From positions 12,143,501 through 12,207,500 of the forward strand of contig JAYKKT010000079.1 of assembly GCA_036023115.1 (NCBI GenBank): DNA of 64,000 nucleotides, in the 5' to 3' direction. This stretch comes from Brasenia schreberi. Its lineage: Eukaryota > Streptophyta > Magnoliopsida > Nymphaeales > Cabombaceae. Positions 33,868-45,771 of this stretch are shown here, piece by piece. Position 1 is the first letter of the stretch; the number at the start of each line of letters is the position of its first letter. The notes under the pieces were generated by a model that did no database searches, was not told the origin of the DNA, and was given only the letters and a program-made list of their open reading frames with translations. The translations under genes and the position numbers were made by a program.

Positions 33868-36732
33868 TGTAGACGCGCGAAAATCCCCGCCTCTTCGCCT
33901 CTTTCGGGGCTTGGAGTGGATCTTATCGTGTGTCTAAGGCCTATGTATACAAATAGGGCGTGCCAGCTAGCTTACTTAAGCTAGCGAAGATATATTTAAC
34001 ACTGACTTCTAAACGTGGCGACTGTGAGCAAGTAAGCTCTTGTCGTCGCAGACCTTCTTGCACCGATGCGCAAGGGTCAGTCTGTACGCTTTTGCAAAAA
34101 TCGAGTTTTGGGGAGAAAGTCTACGAAACGGTTCGAGGTATCTATTTCGGGTCTTTAAGATGCGATTGCATGTTTTAGATCACGTGGATTTGCACGTGCC
34201 TAAGTCTTTTCTTTTATCCCTTTTTGGGTCGCCTAGTTTGTGTGTTATGAACACTCCACTACATGGGCGAATTCGAGCGGGGCTTGCTTCGATGCAATAT
34301 GCGTCCTACCTCGTGGTATGGCGTAGATGCAATGCAAACTCACGCTACTCCAAAGGGAAAACCCGAAATGTAAAGACAATACTGAAGGGAAATAACAGAA
34401 GGGAAATAACCGAAGGGAAATAACCGAAGGGAAATAACCGAAGGGAAATATGTATATATCTTATGTATATGAGCCCTTACTCGGGTCTTGCAAATAAGAG
34501 CGAAGGCTCAATGTGTGTGAGAGTGCTTGAATTGAAAGACAACGCACCCAACTTAAACAAAACCCTTCGAAAATGAAATATATATGTACACTTATATATT
34601 AGGGGCTGATTAGGCCCGTGTGTGTTCAAAATTGTGCACGACTAAGAGAGTGCACGTGTGTGGTTGTGCCAAGCCACGTTATTACAAGCGGGGGGAGACT
34701 ATGCTCCGTTATTACAACCCCGTATCAAATTGAATTTCAAGCAAGTGTACGACTAAAGACCGAGTTTAGACACTTACGAGTAGCTGGTCCGTAGAGGTCT
34801 TGCTTGAGCGTGGGCTTGGCCTTGGGCTGCAAACGGGAGCTCCGCGAAGGTAGGTGATCAAGGGTGCTGGCCGGCTGCAAGTGGGGCGCGGGATAGGCGC
34901 CTCGGAGGTGGCCGGTGGCAAGTAGATGGCGCCTCAAGGTAAGGGGTTTAAATGGTTGAATGAGTGGGTTCTTAGGGTCACTAGGGGAGTTGGGAGTTTA
35001 GGGAAACTGGACCTAAGAGGTGAGCTGGTGGGAGGGCCGAGTAGGACACCTAGGGAAAAGCCGAATGGGACATGATAGCTAGGTAGTGGCCGGCAGCTTG
35101 GGTTATACTAGGTTCGGCTAGGTTTAGGTGGTGGCGGCAAAAGGGCTGAGATGAAGGTAGGATGGGTGGCTAAGAGTGGAGAGGTGGTAGAGAGGGGGCT
35201 AGGTAAGGTGTAGGGTACTTACCGAATGGGGAGAGGTGGCGGATGAAGTGGGAAGGTGGCGGGCAGGCGGCTGTCGGCTGGTTCGGTTGGGTGAAGATGA
35301 TGGTGTCCGGCTGAGGGGTGGTGGTGGTGGATGGAAGAGGGAAGGTGGCGGAGCAGGTGGCGGCTGGTGGAGCAGCTGGAGCAGGCCAAGGTGGGGAGTC
35401 GTCCCGGCTGGGTGAGAGAAGGGAGAAAGAGAGGGCCCGGCTGGGTGAGGTAGTACTTCCCCCTTGGAAAACCCGCCCACAAGGAGGGGGGTTTAAATAG
35501 GGGATGGGTAGGTCGGTTAGGGCTGGGCTGTGGGTAGTGGTTAGGTGGTTTAGGTAGGGTGGTATGTAGATAAGGTGGGCTGGAAGGGGTTGGGCCAGAT
35601 ATTTTAAAACTAGGGGTTTGGGTAAATCGTGGGCTAAGGGTGGTTTAGGGGTTTAGGGCTAGGTTAGGTGGTTGGGTTTTAGGGTGAGGTTTAGTGAGCT
35701 AGGTGGGGTGATTAGGCTAGGTTTAGGCTAGGATTAGGGAAATTAGTCTAGGTTTAGGGAAGGATTAGGGAAGTGGGTTAGGTGATTAGGTTGGGATTAG
35801 GACGGGATTAGGGAAGTGGGTTAGGTGATTAGGTTCAGATTAGGGGTGGATTAGGGGTTTAGGCTAGGTTTAGGCATTTTGGGCTAGGTTTAGGTGAAGG
35901 AGCTCCCTTAGCATGGCCCATAGACCTTGATCACCCCATGTTAGTGCAGCCCTAGGTTAGGTTTTAGCTAATTACAAGCTTAAACCCACTCAATTAGGCT
36001 AACCCACAAGATTAAACCCAAACTTGACACACAAGTCAAGCTTAATACAACACTCTTGATATTTTTCACCCCCACTCTCTCTCATGCCCAATATCCCACG
36101 TGAATTTCAAGTGGGCCCCACCTCCATTTATGAGAAGGTGATGTGGGCCATGGATATGGATATTGGATTGGATCTCTGGATCCAAATCCAAATCCAAGTC
36201 CACATATGGGTTTGGATTGGAATCTGGATATATATGGTCCAGATCCAATCCAAACTGAACTCTGACTCCTTCGAGCTGGATTCGAAACGGACGATTCGTG
36301 CAGGGCCTGACAGCATCAGTACTCCGTCTGCGTTGGGTCTTCTCCAACATAGTCGTCCGCCTCCGTTTCTGCCTTCTGGAGATGACTTCAAATGCTATTT
36401 TGATAAGAACAGGGTCTTGGACGTTCGAGATCCTGCGATGTGAATCAGATACAAGAGTTGCTGCGCCGGGCTCGACAGGTGCTCCGGTTCCGGGCTCTTC
36501 TTGGCTCTCCTGGTCCTGTCTTGATCGGGCCAAGCCACTTCGGGGTTTCAAAACATGTTTTAAAAGGGTTTTCAAAAGCCATATTATATGTTTTAGAAAG
36601 ATAAAGTTTAAAACATATGTACAGGGTTGTTTGGAAGGCTCCTGGGTTTCCAAACTCAAAATGGCCCTTTGGGGGCTGCTTGTATAAAACCAGATTCGTT
36701 TAAGAAATTCGTGGGATTTCGGGGTGTTTACA
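33868..36732 (-). mobile_element. E6: solo LTR of the same family
   Basis: 2865 bp from TGTAAACA (36732) to CTACA (33868) on the minus strand, with no internal region and a perfect ACTAA TSD. It is of LTR type I (like E3 and E7). It holds a TTAGG-rich block at 35620-35900, a weak TATA (CTATTTAAAC, 35491-35500), GTAAGT at 34772-34777 and the U5 palindrome at 33966-33985. The preceding decamer is at 33956-33965. It has fewer tandem units than E3 or E7, which explains its shorter length. It most likely formed by recombination between the two LTRs of a full element. Confidence 0.93.
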
Positions 36733-37437
36733 ACTAACTCTTCAAAAGTAGCGAACTGGCTTAAATCGTAGGAAGCCAGCCATTTGGCAGCTATGTCTTT
36801 AAGGGATAAAGGGAACCAATACACCCATTTCATTGAGTCCTTTTTCTTCTTATGGGCTCGACGTGAGAAAAGTTGCAAGTGAGACCTAGGGTCTCCCATG
36901 TCGTCATACCGATGGAAGTTCGGTATTTCATCGTCACTGTCTGTTTCGTAATCCATGGGAAGGAAATCAGATAGGGCATAACTCCTTTTCTCTTTATTTT
37001 GTCCTTTCAGCAGCTGCTGTAGGGCTTTACGGTCCTTTTGTGTGAAGGATTCGTGGTATTGGTTGCCTTCCATTACGGAGGCCTCTTTGTGCTTGCGAGG
37101 TTTTTCAGTTTTGTTTTTGGCCCTTTGTTCACCATTTGATGAACATGAATCGCCTACTTTAGCCTCTTGGCTGAGAGCATCGATTTTGGCCTCAAATTCG
37201 CTTCTCAAGTCTTCTATCTTGTCTAGTTTGATTTTATTTTTCAAAATCCTCCTAGAGTGAGAAATTGATGCGCATGAGCCTTGGCTCGACACTTCACTTA
37301 GGTTGGATTTTGACATGCTCTCAAGCTTTTCAAAATTCCTACGTATGAAGTATAAGTAAAGAAAAGAGTTAAAACAACACCTTTTGGAAAATATTTTTGC
37401 AAGATTTCCTAAGGTCACTCGATTTTAAAAGACTCAC

Positions 37438-37455
37438 GTCCCACCGGGCGTGCCA
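37438..37455 (-). other. E5 primer-binding site
   Basis: On the minus strand TGGCACGCCCGGTGGGAC, a few bases after the LTR end at 37462. Identical to the PBS of E3, E4 and E7. Confidence 0.85.
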
Positions 37456-37461
37456 AATAAT

Positions 37462-40400
37462 TGTAGACGCAGAAAGTTTCCGCTCCTGGTTCTTAGGCCT
37501 AAAGCGAACCTTTTCGTGTGCCTAAGCTCTAATTAAGCAAAAGGGCGTGCCAACTAGCTTACTTAAGCTAGCGAAGAGAAAATTTTTAAATCTGACTCCT
37601 AACGTGGCGACTGTGAGCAAGCAAGCTCTTTTCGTCGCAGACCTTCTTGCACCGATGCACAAGGGTCAGTCTGTACGCTTAAAAATCGAGTTTTTGAAGT
37701 ATGAGAACCTACGAAAACGTTTGGAGTTGTTTGACTCGGGTTGTTTTTGTATGATTTTCAGATTTTATTTCACGTGGATTTGCACGTGCCTATGTCTTTC
37801 TTTTTATCCCTTTTCGGGCCAACTAGGTGTGTGTTATGAACACGTAGCCTAAGTGGGGTGATTTTGAGCGGGAGTATGGGGTTTGCTTTGTTGCAATATG
37901 AATCCTAACTCGTGGTATAGCGTATATGCAATGCAAACTCATGCAACTACAAAGGGAAAACCCAAAATTGAAAGACAATGCCGAAGGGAAATGACTTGTA
38001 ATGTAAATTACTGAAGGGAAATTGCGGAAGGGAAATTGCAAAAGGGAAATATGGCTATATCTTAAGAGCGGAAAGGATCAATAGTGCAAGTGTGTGCCGT
38101 GTATATATGTAAAGACTACGCACACTGCTGAACCTTAAAACCCAAATCTTAAAGACATAGCCGAAAGGGAAATACTTATAATATATATGGGCCCGAAGGT
38201 CGCCAACGTGTTGCGTGGGTGTTGTGTGTATATTGAAAGACAACTCACACGACTTAAATGAAACCCAAATATAAATTGCAATATGGCCTTAACTAAGGTC
38301 TTGGGAGTAAGAGCGAAAGCTCAACGTGTGTGAGTGCGAAAATTGAAAGGCAACACACACGACATGAAATTAAACCCAAATATAAATTGCAATATGGCCT
38401 TAACTAAGGTCTTGGGAGTAAGAGCGAAAGCTCAATGTGTGTGAGTGCGAGAATTGAAGTACTACACACACGACATGAAATTAAACCCAAGGGAAATATA
38501 ACACGGCCCTTACTTGGGTCTTGCAAATAAGAGCGAAAGCTCAATGTGTGTGAGTGCGAGGATTGGAAGACAACACACACAACTTAAGCAAAACCCCACG
38601 CCACTTAAAGTATATAAATAAATTTATATCTTAAGGGCTGAGTAGGCCCGTGTGTGTTCAAAATCGTGCACAACTAAGAGCGAGGTAGGCTCAAGTGCAC
38701 GTGTGTGTGGGTGTGCCAAGCCACGTTATTACAAGCGGGGGGAGACAATGCTCCGTTATTACAACCCCGTATCAAATTTAATTTAACTTAAGCAAGTCTA
38801 CAAAGAAGGACCGAGTTAGGCACTTACGTATAGCTGGTCCGGAGGTGACTTGCTTGAGCTTGGGCTTGGGCGTCTCCTTGGGTTGCAAGAGGGAGCTCCT
38901 CGGAATGGCACGGCAAGGGTGTGGCTGGCCGGGTGACAAGGGAGCATGGGTGTGGCGCCTTGGGGCATGCCGGCTGCTAGGAGGGTGTTGCCGTGGTGTC
39001 TTGGGCTGAAGTGTTTAGGGAGTGTCACTACGGGGTAGGGCAGGTACTAGGGAAGGCGGAGCTAAGGGGCGACTAGGGGGGGATGTCTAAGGAGAAGGGT
39101 ATAAGGCCGCGGGTGATTGGGTGCAGTCGGCTGTGACTGGCCGACTGGTGGCGGTTTAAGTGGTGGCCGGCTGGGGTAGTTAGGGTGTTTAGGAATGGCG
39201 AGGGAGCTAGCTAGGGTGTTGGCTAAGGGATGGTAAAAGGGGAGGAAGGGCAGGTCCTAGGGAAAGAGGTAAGGTGATTGGGGTACCTAGGGGGTGTCAC
39301 GAATGGGAAGGTAGGGTGCTATGGAAGGTGGTGCGATTGAGATGTGATTGAAGGGTGGCGGTTAGTTAGCTGGTGGCCAACTGAATGGAGTGGAGACTAG
39401 GCTAAGGTAGGGTGCTATGGGGTGGCTGAGAGTGGAGGGGGAGTGAAGATAGGGTGGAGTTAGGATAGGGTATTAACCAGATAAGAGAGGGAGGTTGGTG
39501 TCCAAGGAGGGCAGCCGGGTGGAAGGAGTGGAGCTGGCCGGGCGACTGTGGTGGCGTGGGGTGGTGCAGGCCAGGAGGTAGTGGTCGCGTGGAGTGGTGC
39601 AGGCCAGGAGGTAGTGGTGGAGCTGGTGAGAGAAGAGAGCAAGGTGAGAGAGGGCTCGGTTGGCCGAAGGTGCTGGGGAAAAAGTTTTTTTTGAAAAACC
39701 CGCCCACTAGGGGGGGGTTTATAGGTTTTGAAAAGGTCGGTTGGGGGCTGGTTTTCAGAGGGTGGTTTAGTGGTTAGGTGGTGGTGGTGTGGTGATAAGG
39801 TGGGCTGGTTTTTAGGGAGGGCCAGATATTTTGTTTTAGGTGGTGTTAGGGATATGGTGTGCTAGGGTTTAGGTGGGGTGGTTTAGTGGTTTAGGGCTTA
39901 GCTAGGTGGGTTGGTTTTGGGGTGAGGTTTAGTGAGGTGGGTTAGGTGTTTAGGCTAGGATTAGGTTAGGATTAGGGGAATTAGGCTAGGTTTAGAGAAG
40001 GATTAGGGAGGTGGGTTAGGTGATTAGGTTGGGATTAGGTCAGGATTAGGGAAGTGGGTTAGGTGATTAGGCTAGGATTAGGTCGGGATTAGGGTAAATG
40101 GTTAGGATTAGGGGTTTTGTCTTAGGATTGGGTTAGGAGGCTCCCTTTGCATAACCCATGGACTTCATTGCATCTTGTTGGTGCAGCCCTAGGTTAGGTG
40201 TAGGCTCATACAAGCTTAAACCCACACTAATTAGGCTAACCCACATGGTTAACCCCTAAACTTGACACACAAGTCAAGCTTAATACATTCCTCTCATGCT
40301 TAATCCTCCCCATTCTCTCTCATTCCCATAATCCCACGTGAATTTCAAGTGGGCCCCACCTCCATTTATGAGAAGGTGATGTGGGCCATGGATGTGGATA

Positions 40401-40965
40401 TTGGATTGGATCTTTGGATCCAAATCCAAATCCACACATACGTTTGGATTGGGATCTGGATATATATGGTCCAGATCCAATCCAAACTGAATTCTGACTC
40501 CTTTAGGGTATGTTCAAAATGAACGGTTTGTGCAGGGTCTGACAGCATTAGTACTCCGTCTTGCATTGGGTCTTCGCCAACATGGTCGTCCGCTTCTGTT
40601 TTCACCTTCTGGAGATGATTTTATATGATTTTTGTTGATAACAGGGACTTGGACGTTCGAGATCCTGGGGATGGATCTAACACGAGAGTTGCTGTGCCGG
40701 GCTCGACATGTGCTCCGGTTCCAGGCTCTCTTTAGCTCTTCTGGTCCTGTTTGCATCAGGCCAAACCATTTCGTGGGGTTTCAAAATGTGTTTTAAAAGG
40801 GTTTTAAAAGCATATTATACATATTTTAAAGCATATATAGTTTAAACATATGTACAGGGTTTGTCTGAAAGGCTCCTGGGTTTCCAGACTCAAAATAGCC
40901 CTTTGGGGCTGCTTTTACAAAACCAGGTGTGTTTGAGAAGTTCGTGGGATTTTGGGGTGTTTACA
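37462..40965 (-). repeat. E5 5' LTR (3504 bp, complete)
   Basis: Runs on the minus strand from TGTAAACA at 40965 to CTACA at 37462. TATA box 39718-39723, TTAGG-rich block 39830-40140, GTAAGT 38822-38827, tandem units about 38060-38600. The U5 palindrome at 37553-37572 has one mismatch, and the PBS-like decamer is at 37543-37552, about 97 nt from the real PBS. Confidence 0.92.
39718..39723 (-). promoter_or_regulatory. E5 5' LTR TATA box
   Basis: TATAAA on the minus strand, followed by a C-run, at the conserved LTR position. Confidence 0.6.
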
Positions 40966-40970
40966 CAATC
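40966..40970 (+). repeat. Right TSD of E5 (CAATC)
   Basis: Exact copy of 24246-24250. Confidence 0.9.
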
Positions 40971-41255
40971 GTACATACAAAGCCCAAAACACTTAGGGTA
41001 TTTTTAAAAGAGGTTTACATTTCAAAAGACTTTGCCAAGCGTACAGACTGACCCTTGCGCATCGGTGCAAGAAGGTCTGCGACAAAAAGAGCTCACTTGC
41101 TCACAGTCACCCCGATAGAAGTCGGATTTCAAAAACTTTCTTCGCTAGCTTGAGAAAGCTAGCAGGCACGCCCTTTTGCTAAAATATGACTTAGTCACAC
41201 GAAAAGGTTCACTTTAGGCCTAAGAACCAGAAGTGAGGATTTTTTCGTGTCTACA
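40971..41255 (+). repeat. E4 5' LTR, U5 end (continues from 24250)
   Basis: This is the LTR tail after E5. It contains the GACCCTTGC...GCAAGAAGGTC hairpin, the palindrome GCTAGCTT-GAGA-AAGCTAGC (41144-41163), GGCACGCCC just after it, and the LTR end GTGTCTACA at 41255. Confidence 0.88.
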
Positions 41256-41259
41256 GAAT

Positions 41260-41277
41260 TGGCACGCCCGGTGGGAC
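41260..41277 (+). other. E4 primer-binding site
   Basis: TGGCACGCCCGGTGGGAC, five bases after the LTR end. Confidence 0.85.
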
Positions 41278-41400
41278 CTGGGCCTTGTGCAGAGTCAGTT
41301 CATGTAGAGAAACCTCATGAAATTTTTTTTCTAAAGTGTTTTAACTTTGCTTGTTTGCATTTTTCATACTTAGGATTTGTTTTAAAAAGCATATTGAAGC

Positions 41401-44242
41401 ATGTCGAGTCCAGGCTCCCAAGAGGTATCGAGTCATGGCTCATGCGCATCAAGTTCTCAATCTCGAAGGATTTCGAAAAAATAAGAGATTGAAGATTTGA
41501 GAAGGGACTTCGAGGCCAAAATCGCCGCTCTTAGCCAAGAGGCTGAAGCAGGCGATTCATGTTCGTCCAATGGCGAACCAAAGGCCAAGAAGAAATTTGA
41601 AAAACCTCGCAAACACAAGGAGACTTCCGCGATGGAAGGTAACCAATACCACGAGTCCTTCACATACAAGGACCGTAAAGCCCTACAGCAGCTGCTGAGA
41701 GGGCAAAATAAAGAGAAAAGGAGTTATGCCTTGTCTGATTTCCTACCTGTGGACTATGAAACAAACAGTGACGACGAAATACCGAACTTCCATCGGTATG
41801 ATGGCATGGGAGATCCTAGGTCTCACTTGCAGCTTTTCTCTCGTCGAGCCCATAAGAAAAAGAAGGACTTGATGAAATGGGTGTATTGGTTCCCTCTGTC
41901 TCTCAAGGGCACAGCTGCCAAATGGTTGGCTTCCTACGATCTTAGCCAGTTCGCAACTTTCGAAGAGTTACCGAATTGCTTTATGTAGAGATTCTCGTAT
42001 AACGTAGAATTCACGCCAACTTTAAACACCTTCAGGGATACAAAACAAGGTGTGAACGAGGACGTACATACGTTCATCGTTCGATGGAGGTCTCTCTTGG
42101 GTCAAGTGCGAGAGCCCATATCAGAAGGATGTTCAGTCATGCTCATCCTCGATAATTTTAGAAACGAGCTGAAAACCCTTCTCTCGCTTCATGAAATCTT
42201 GACTTTCCATAAGTTAATAAAGAAAGCATCCCTTTTTGAAACAAATTTGAAAAAGGGGGTGTATGACCACTTATGGAAAGGAAATCCAATTTCGAAAACT
42301 CGCTTTGAAAAGCCCATCACTTATGGGCCATCCACCGCGGACAAAGGGGAAAACCCCCATAAAATCACCAATGTCCGGGTGGATCCAAGCCCGGCAAGTG
42401 CTTCAAGGGCTTTCGAAAAGGAGAGGAGTTTCCAAAAACCCTTCGAAAGACGGGAGTATACTCCGCTGGGGCAACCTGTGATGGAGGTCCTAGACCTCCT
42501 ACTTGCCCAAGGCATGATCGAACTCCCCGAGATTCCCGAGGGAGTCACTTCGAAGGGAGGGTTTTTAAACAAGTTCTACAAGTATCATCGGCTCAAAGGC
42601 CATGATACAAGGCGGTGCTTCTCCCTCCTTAATAAAATTGAGAACTTGATAGCAGAAGGCCAGCTCTAGGTCGCTGAAGAACCTGAGCCTGCCCAAGCTA
42701 TCTTCAAAAAACCCTTCCCCAAGCACGTAAGTACCAGTGGGAAGGGAAAAGAGGTATGTGCTCTTACGATTTCAAAGAATCTAGCGCATGCATGTGAGTC
42801 TGGTTCATCTACTTGTGCATCTACTCTCATACTGTATAAGAAACCCGCCCAAGTAGTCATCCGGGGACCACCAAGAGTTCTGTCCCCGGTTAAACCAGTT
42901 TTAACCATTCAAGGTGCTCCAAATCTCTCGATTAGAGCCATGATTAGTACGAAACCTAGGTTGATCGTGGGGGAGATGACAAGGCCCGAGAGGATCTACC
43001 AACCCCCACATCTACAAAGTGCTAAAAAGGTGGTCAGTGTGCCTGGCCCCTCAAAAGCATGTATTCCTAGAGTTCCGTAAAAAATGGACAAAGGAAATGT
43101 CGTTTTGAAGTTGTATGATTTCGAAAACCATCTTTCCAAGATTCCTATCAATATGTCCATCCTAGAGCTAATACAAACTTCGCCTAGGCATAGACTAGTG
43201 TTAGAGAAAATTCTAGAAAGACCAAGGGTTAGTTCGAACATTACCCCTGAATCTTTGTCCAAACATGTGGCCTCTATAGGAGCAAAAATGCCATCATATT
43301 CTCGGAAGACGATATAGATAGACCCTACGAAGCCCATAACCAGGCCCTACATATCGAGGTGGTTCTAAATAACCACTCTTTGGATAGGTGCCTTGTCGAT
43401 GGGGGAGGAGGGCTCAACATCCTTCCACTTCATGTGGCGAATGAAATCGGAATACCCTTGACATCCGTTCATCCAAGTCCCATCGTTATCATTGGATACG
43501 ATGGGAATGCGTCTAGACCAATAGGATCCATCGAACTCCCCATGGAAACGGGAGGGATAGCACACACAGGGGTGTTTCATGTCCTAGACATCTACCCCCA
43601 TTATAACCTATTGTTGGGAAGGCCCTGGATACACAGCTTGTGCGTTGTGCCATCCACCTTCCACAGGTGTGTCAAGATCCCTTTCAGGGATAAAGTCGTT
43701 GTGATCCTAGGAGAGAGTCACCCTCAACTTCAGGGGGTCATAAACTCCCCCTGCTTGTCAAGCTCCAGACCCATGAGGTAAAACTGGGGCAAACCATGCT
43801 TGAGCCACTAAGGCTCGTGTTGAACAACCCTAGGAAGGTCGTGTATGTGAAGGGGTCGCCCAAGACTGGCCCCCTCAAAGTTCTGACCCTTCTAGGAAGA
43901 CCCAAGAATTCCTTATTTCCAAAACCCCTGGACAATAAGCCCTATGTGCACAACATAGACGACAACAAGTTCCAAGAGCAAGATTTGTATTCAAACTTCT
44001 CCAAAAACAAAAAATCGTGAAACATACTGTTGAACATGGGCTATTTGCCTTATAAGAGTCTAGGGGCACAAAATCAGGGTCTCCTAGAACTCATACTTCC
44101 TAGGGCCAATCCAAGCCGATATGGGATCGGCTATACTCCCAAAATACCACCAGAGCCACACCCTGTGACCACCTGGGTCAAGGGTGCCCTGGAGCCTACC
44201 CTAGAAGAAACCTACGATTTAGACCTCCTATTCCGAGTCTAA
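41401..44242 (+). pseudogene. E4 gag-protease, heavily broken
   Basis: Starts MSSPGSQEVSSHGSCAS at 41401, with a different N-terminus from the MSKSN form of E3 and E5. A small deletion leads to a TAA at 41482. Capsid-like motifs are readable 41497-42669, with TAG stops at 41986 and 42667. The CHHC element keeps its last Cys but the first reads as Tyr (FYKYHRLKGHDTRRC). Further damage: a stop at 43078, an indel near 43300, a lost base near 43770 and a Trp-to-TGA stop at 44018. The protease box is again LVDGGGGLNILPLHV. The donor GT of the predicted intron is mutated to GA (43711-43712). Ends LLFRV-TAA at 44242. Confidence 0.88.
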
Positions 44243-44267
44243 CCTATAGTGTTTTCCCTTTGTAGGT

Positions 44268-44573
44268 ATGATGGAAGATCCCTTATACAAAAATACAAAA
44301 ACATTTGAAAAACTCAAACTCGAAAAAATGAAAAAATTGTAAAAACCAAAAACATTGGAAAATCAAAAACTCGAAAAAAGAGTAGTTTGTGTAGTTCCTA
44401 AAGTTTTAGTTTTGCAAAAGCATAAAAAATTGAAAATCTACAAAATACCAATAAAATTTTGTACATAGCTACCCCTAGTAAGGCTTTGGAAAAAGGAAAG
44501 GATTTCGAAAGAAACGTTGTCTGCATAACCAGACCAAAAAATTTGAAATCAATTGAAATTCCAAGTGTAAAAC
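44268..44573 (+). pseudogene. E4 pol, 5' piece
   Basis: The pol ATG at 44268 follows TTTGTAGGT and lies 25 nt after the gag-pro stop. Only the Lys-rich N-terminal segment is here, with an early TAA (AAA TTG TAA near 44340). The frame is cut at 44573 by E7 and resumes at 59047. Confidence 0.85.
44569..44573 (+). repeat. Left TSD of E7 (AAAAC)
   Basis: AAAAC before E7, repeated exactly at 59042-59046. Across the insertion the E4 pol sequence lines up with E5. Confidence 0.9.
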
Positions 44574-45763
44574 TGTAAACACCCCGAAATCCCACGAATT
44601 TCTCAAACACATCTGGTTTTGCAAAAGCAGCCCCAAAGGGCTATTTTGAGTCTGGAAACCCAGGAGCCTTCCAGACAACCCTGTACATATGTTTTAAACT
44701 CTGTATTTCAAAAACATATAATATGGCTTTTAAAACCTTTATAAAACATGTTTTGGAACCCCGAAGCAGCTTGGCCTAATCCAGACAGGACCAGGAGAGC
44801 TAAGAAGAGCCCGGAACCGGAGCACATGTCAAGCCCGGCACAACAACTCTTGTATCAAATTCACACCCCCAGGATCTCAAACGTCCAAGACCTTGTTATC
44901 ATCGAAACCTTGTTTGAAGTCATCTCCGAAAGGTGAAAATAGAGGCGGACGATCATGTTGGCGAAGACCCAACGCAGACGGAGCACTGATGCTGTCAGGC
45001 CCCGCACAAACCGTTCGTTTCGAATACAGCTCGAAGGAGTCAGAGTTCAGTTTGGATTGGATCTGGACCATATATATCCAGATCCCAATCCAAACCCATG
45101 TATGGACTTGGATTTGGATTTGGATTCAAAAATCCAATCCGATATCCATATCCATGGCCCACATCACCTTCTCATAAATGGAGGTGGGGCCCACTTGAAA
45201 TTCATGTGGGATTATGGGCATGAGAGAGAGTGGGGGGGTGGATAAGATCAAGTGTGGTTGTAATTAAGCTTGACTTGTGTGTCAAGTTTGGGGTTAATCA
45301 TGTGGGTTAGCCTAATTGAGTGGGTTTAAGCTTGTAATTAGCCAAAACCTAACCTAGGGCTGCACCAACATGATGTGGTTAAAGTCTATGGGCCATGAAA
45401 AGGGAGCTCCTTCACCTAAACCTAACCCAAAATACCTAATCCTAGCCTTCCACCCTAATCCGCCCCTAATTTGAACCTAATTACCTAACCTACTTCCCTA
45501 ATCCCGACCTAATCCCCACCTAATCACCTAACCCACTTCCCTAATCCTTCCATAAACCTAGGTTAAATTCCCTAAACCTAGCCTAATCCTACCCTAATCA
45601 CCTAACCTAGCTCACTAAACCACCCCTAGCCCACAGCCTACCCAAACCACTTGTATCTAAAATATCTGGCCCTACCCTTTCCGGCCCACCTTATCATCAT
45701 ACCACCCTACCTAAACCACCTAACCACTACCCCAAACCCAGCCCTAACCGACCTACCCAGCCC

Positions 45764-45771
45764 TATATAAA
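45764..45771 (+). promoter_or_regulatory. E7 5' LTR TATA box
   Basis: TATATAAA followed by a short C-run. The 3' LTR of the same element has TAAATAAA here. Confidence 0.65.

Larger units (their letters stand above)
31576..37316 (-). pseudogene. E5 gag-protease, interrupted by solo LTR E6
   Basis: Starts ATG at 37316 (MSKSNLSEVSSQGSCAS) and stays open through the capsid-like region to FEELV at 36733, where E6 is inserted. It resumes at 33867 with NCFMQRFAHNVEV and runs to a TAG at 32191 (Trp in GRPW changed). It has the CHHC element FCKYHRLKRHDTKHC and the protease box LVDGGGGLNILPLHV. A second Trp stop (TGA, 31798) and the natural end LLFRL-TAA at 31576 follow. Apart from E6 and two Trp stops it is the cleanest gag-pro here. 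The insert creates an open chimeric frame that reads gag into LTR; I treat that as accidental. Confidence 0.9.
24251..40965 (-). mobile_element. E5: full-structure Tat-clade retrotransposon with solo LTR inside
   Basis: Minus strand, 16,715 bp including E6. 5' LTR 37462-40965, PBS 37438-37455, gag-pro 31576-37316, pol 28949-31550, PPT near 27757, 3' LTR 24251-27756. The 5-bp TSD CAATC is perfect on both sides. The two LTRs (3504 and 3506 bp) are very similar, so insertion is fairly recent relative to E4. pol has a large internal deletion, so it is non-autonomous. Confidence 0.93.

Noticed and set aside
36066..37418. 450-codon minus-strand ORF that looks like a long Gag with a novel C-terminus
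   Set aside because: It is real E5 gag down to 36733 and then reads into the E6 solo LTR; the TSD marks the joint. The tail is not a conserved protein.
21398..41255. Reading the LTR at 21398 as an ordinary E3 3' LTR with E4 beginning independently
   Set aside because: There is no second LTR start, TSD or PPT between 23239 and the PBS at 41260. The same LTR must serve both elements.
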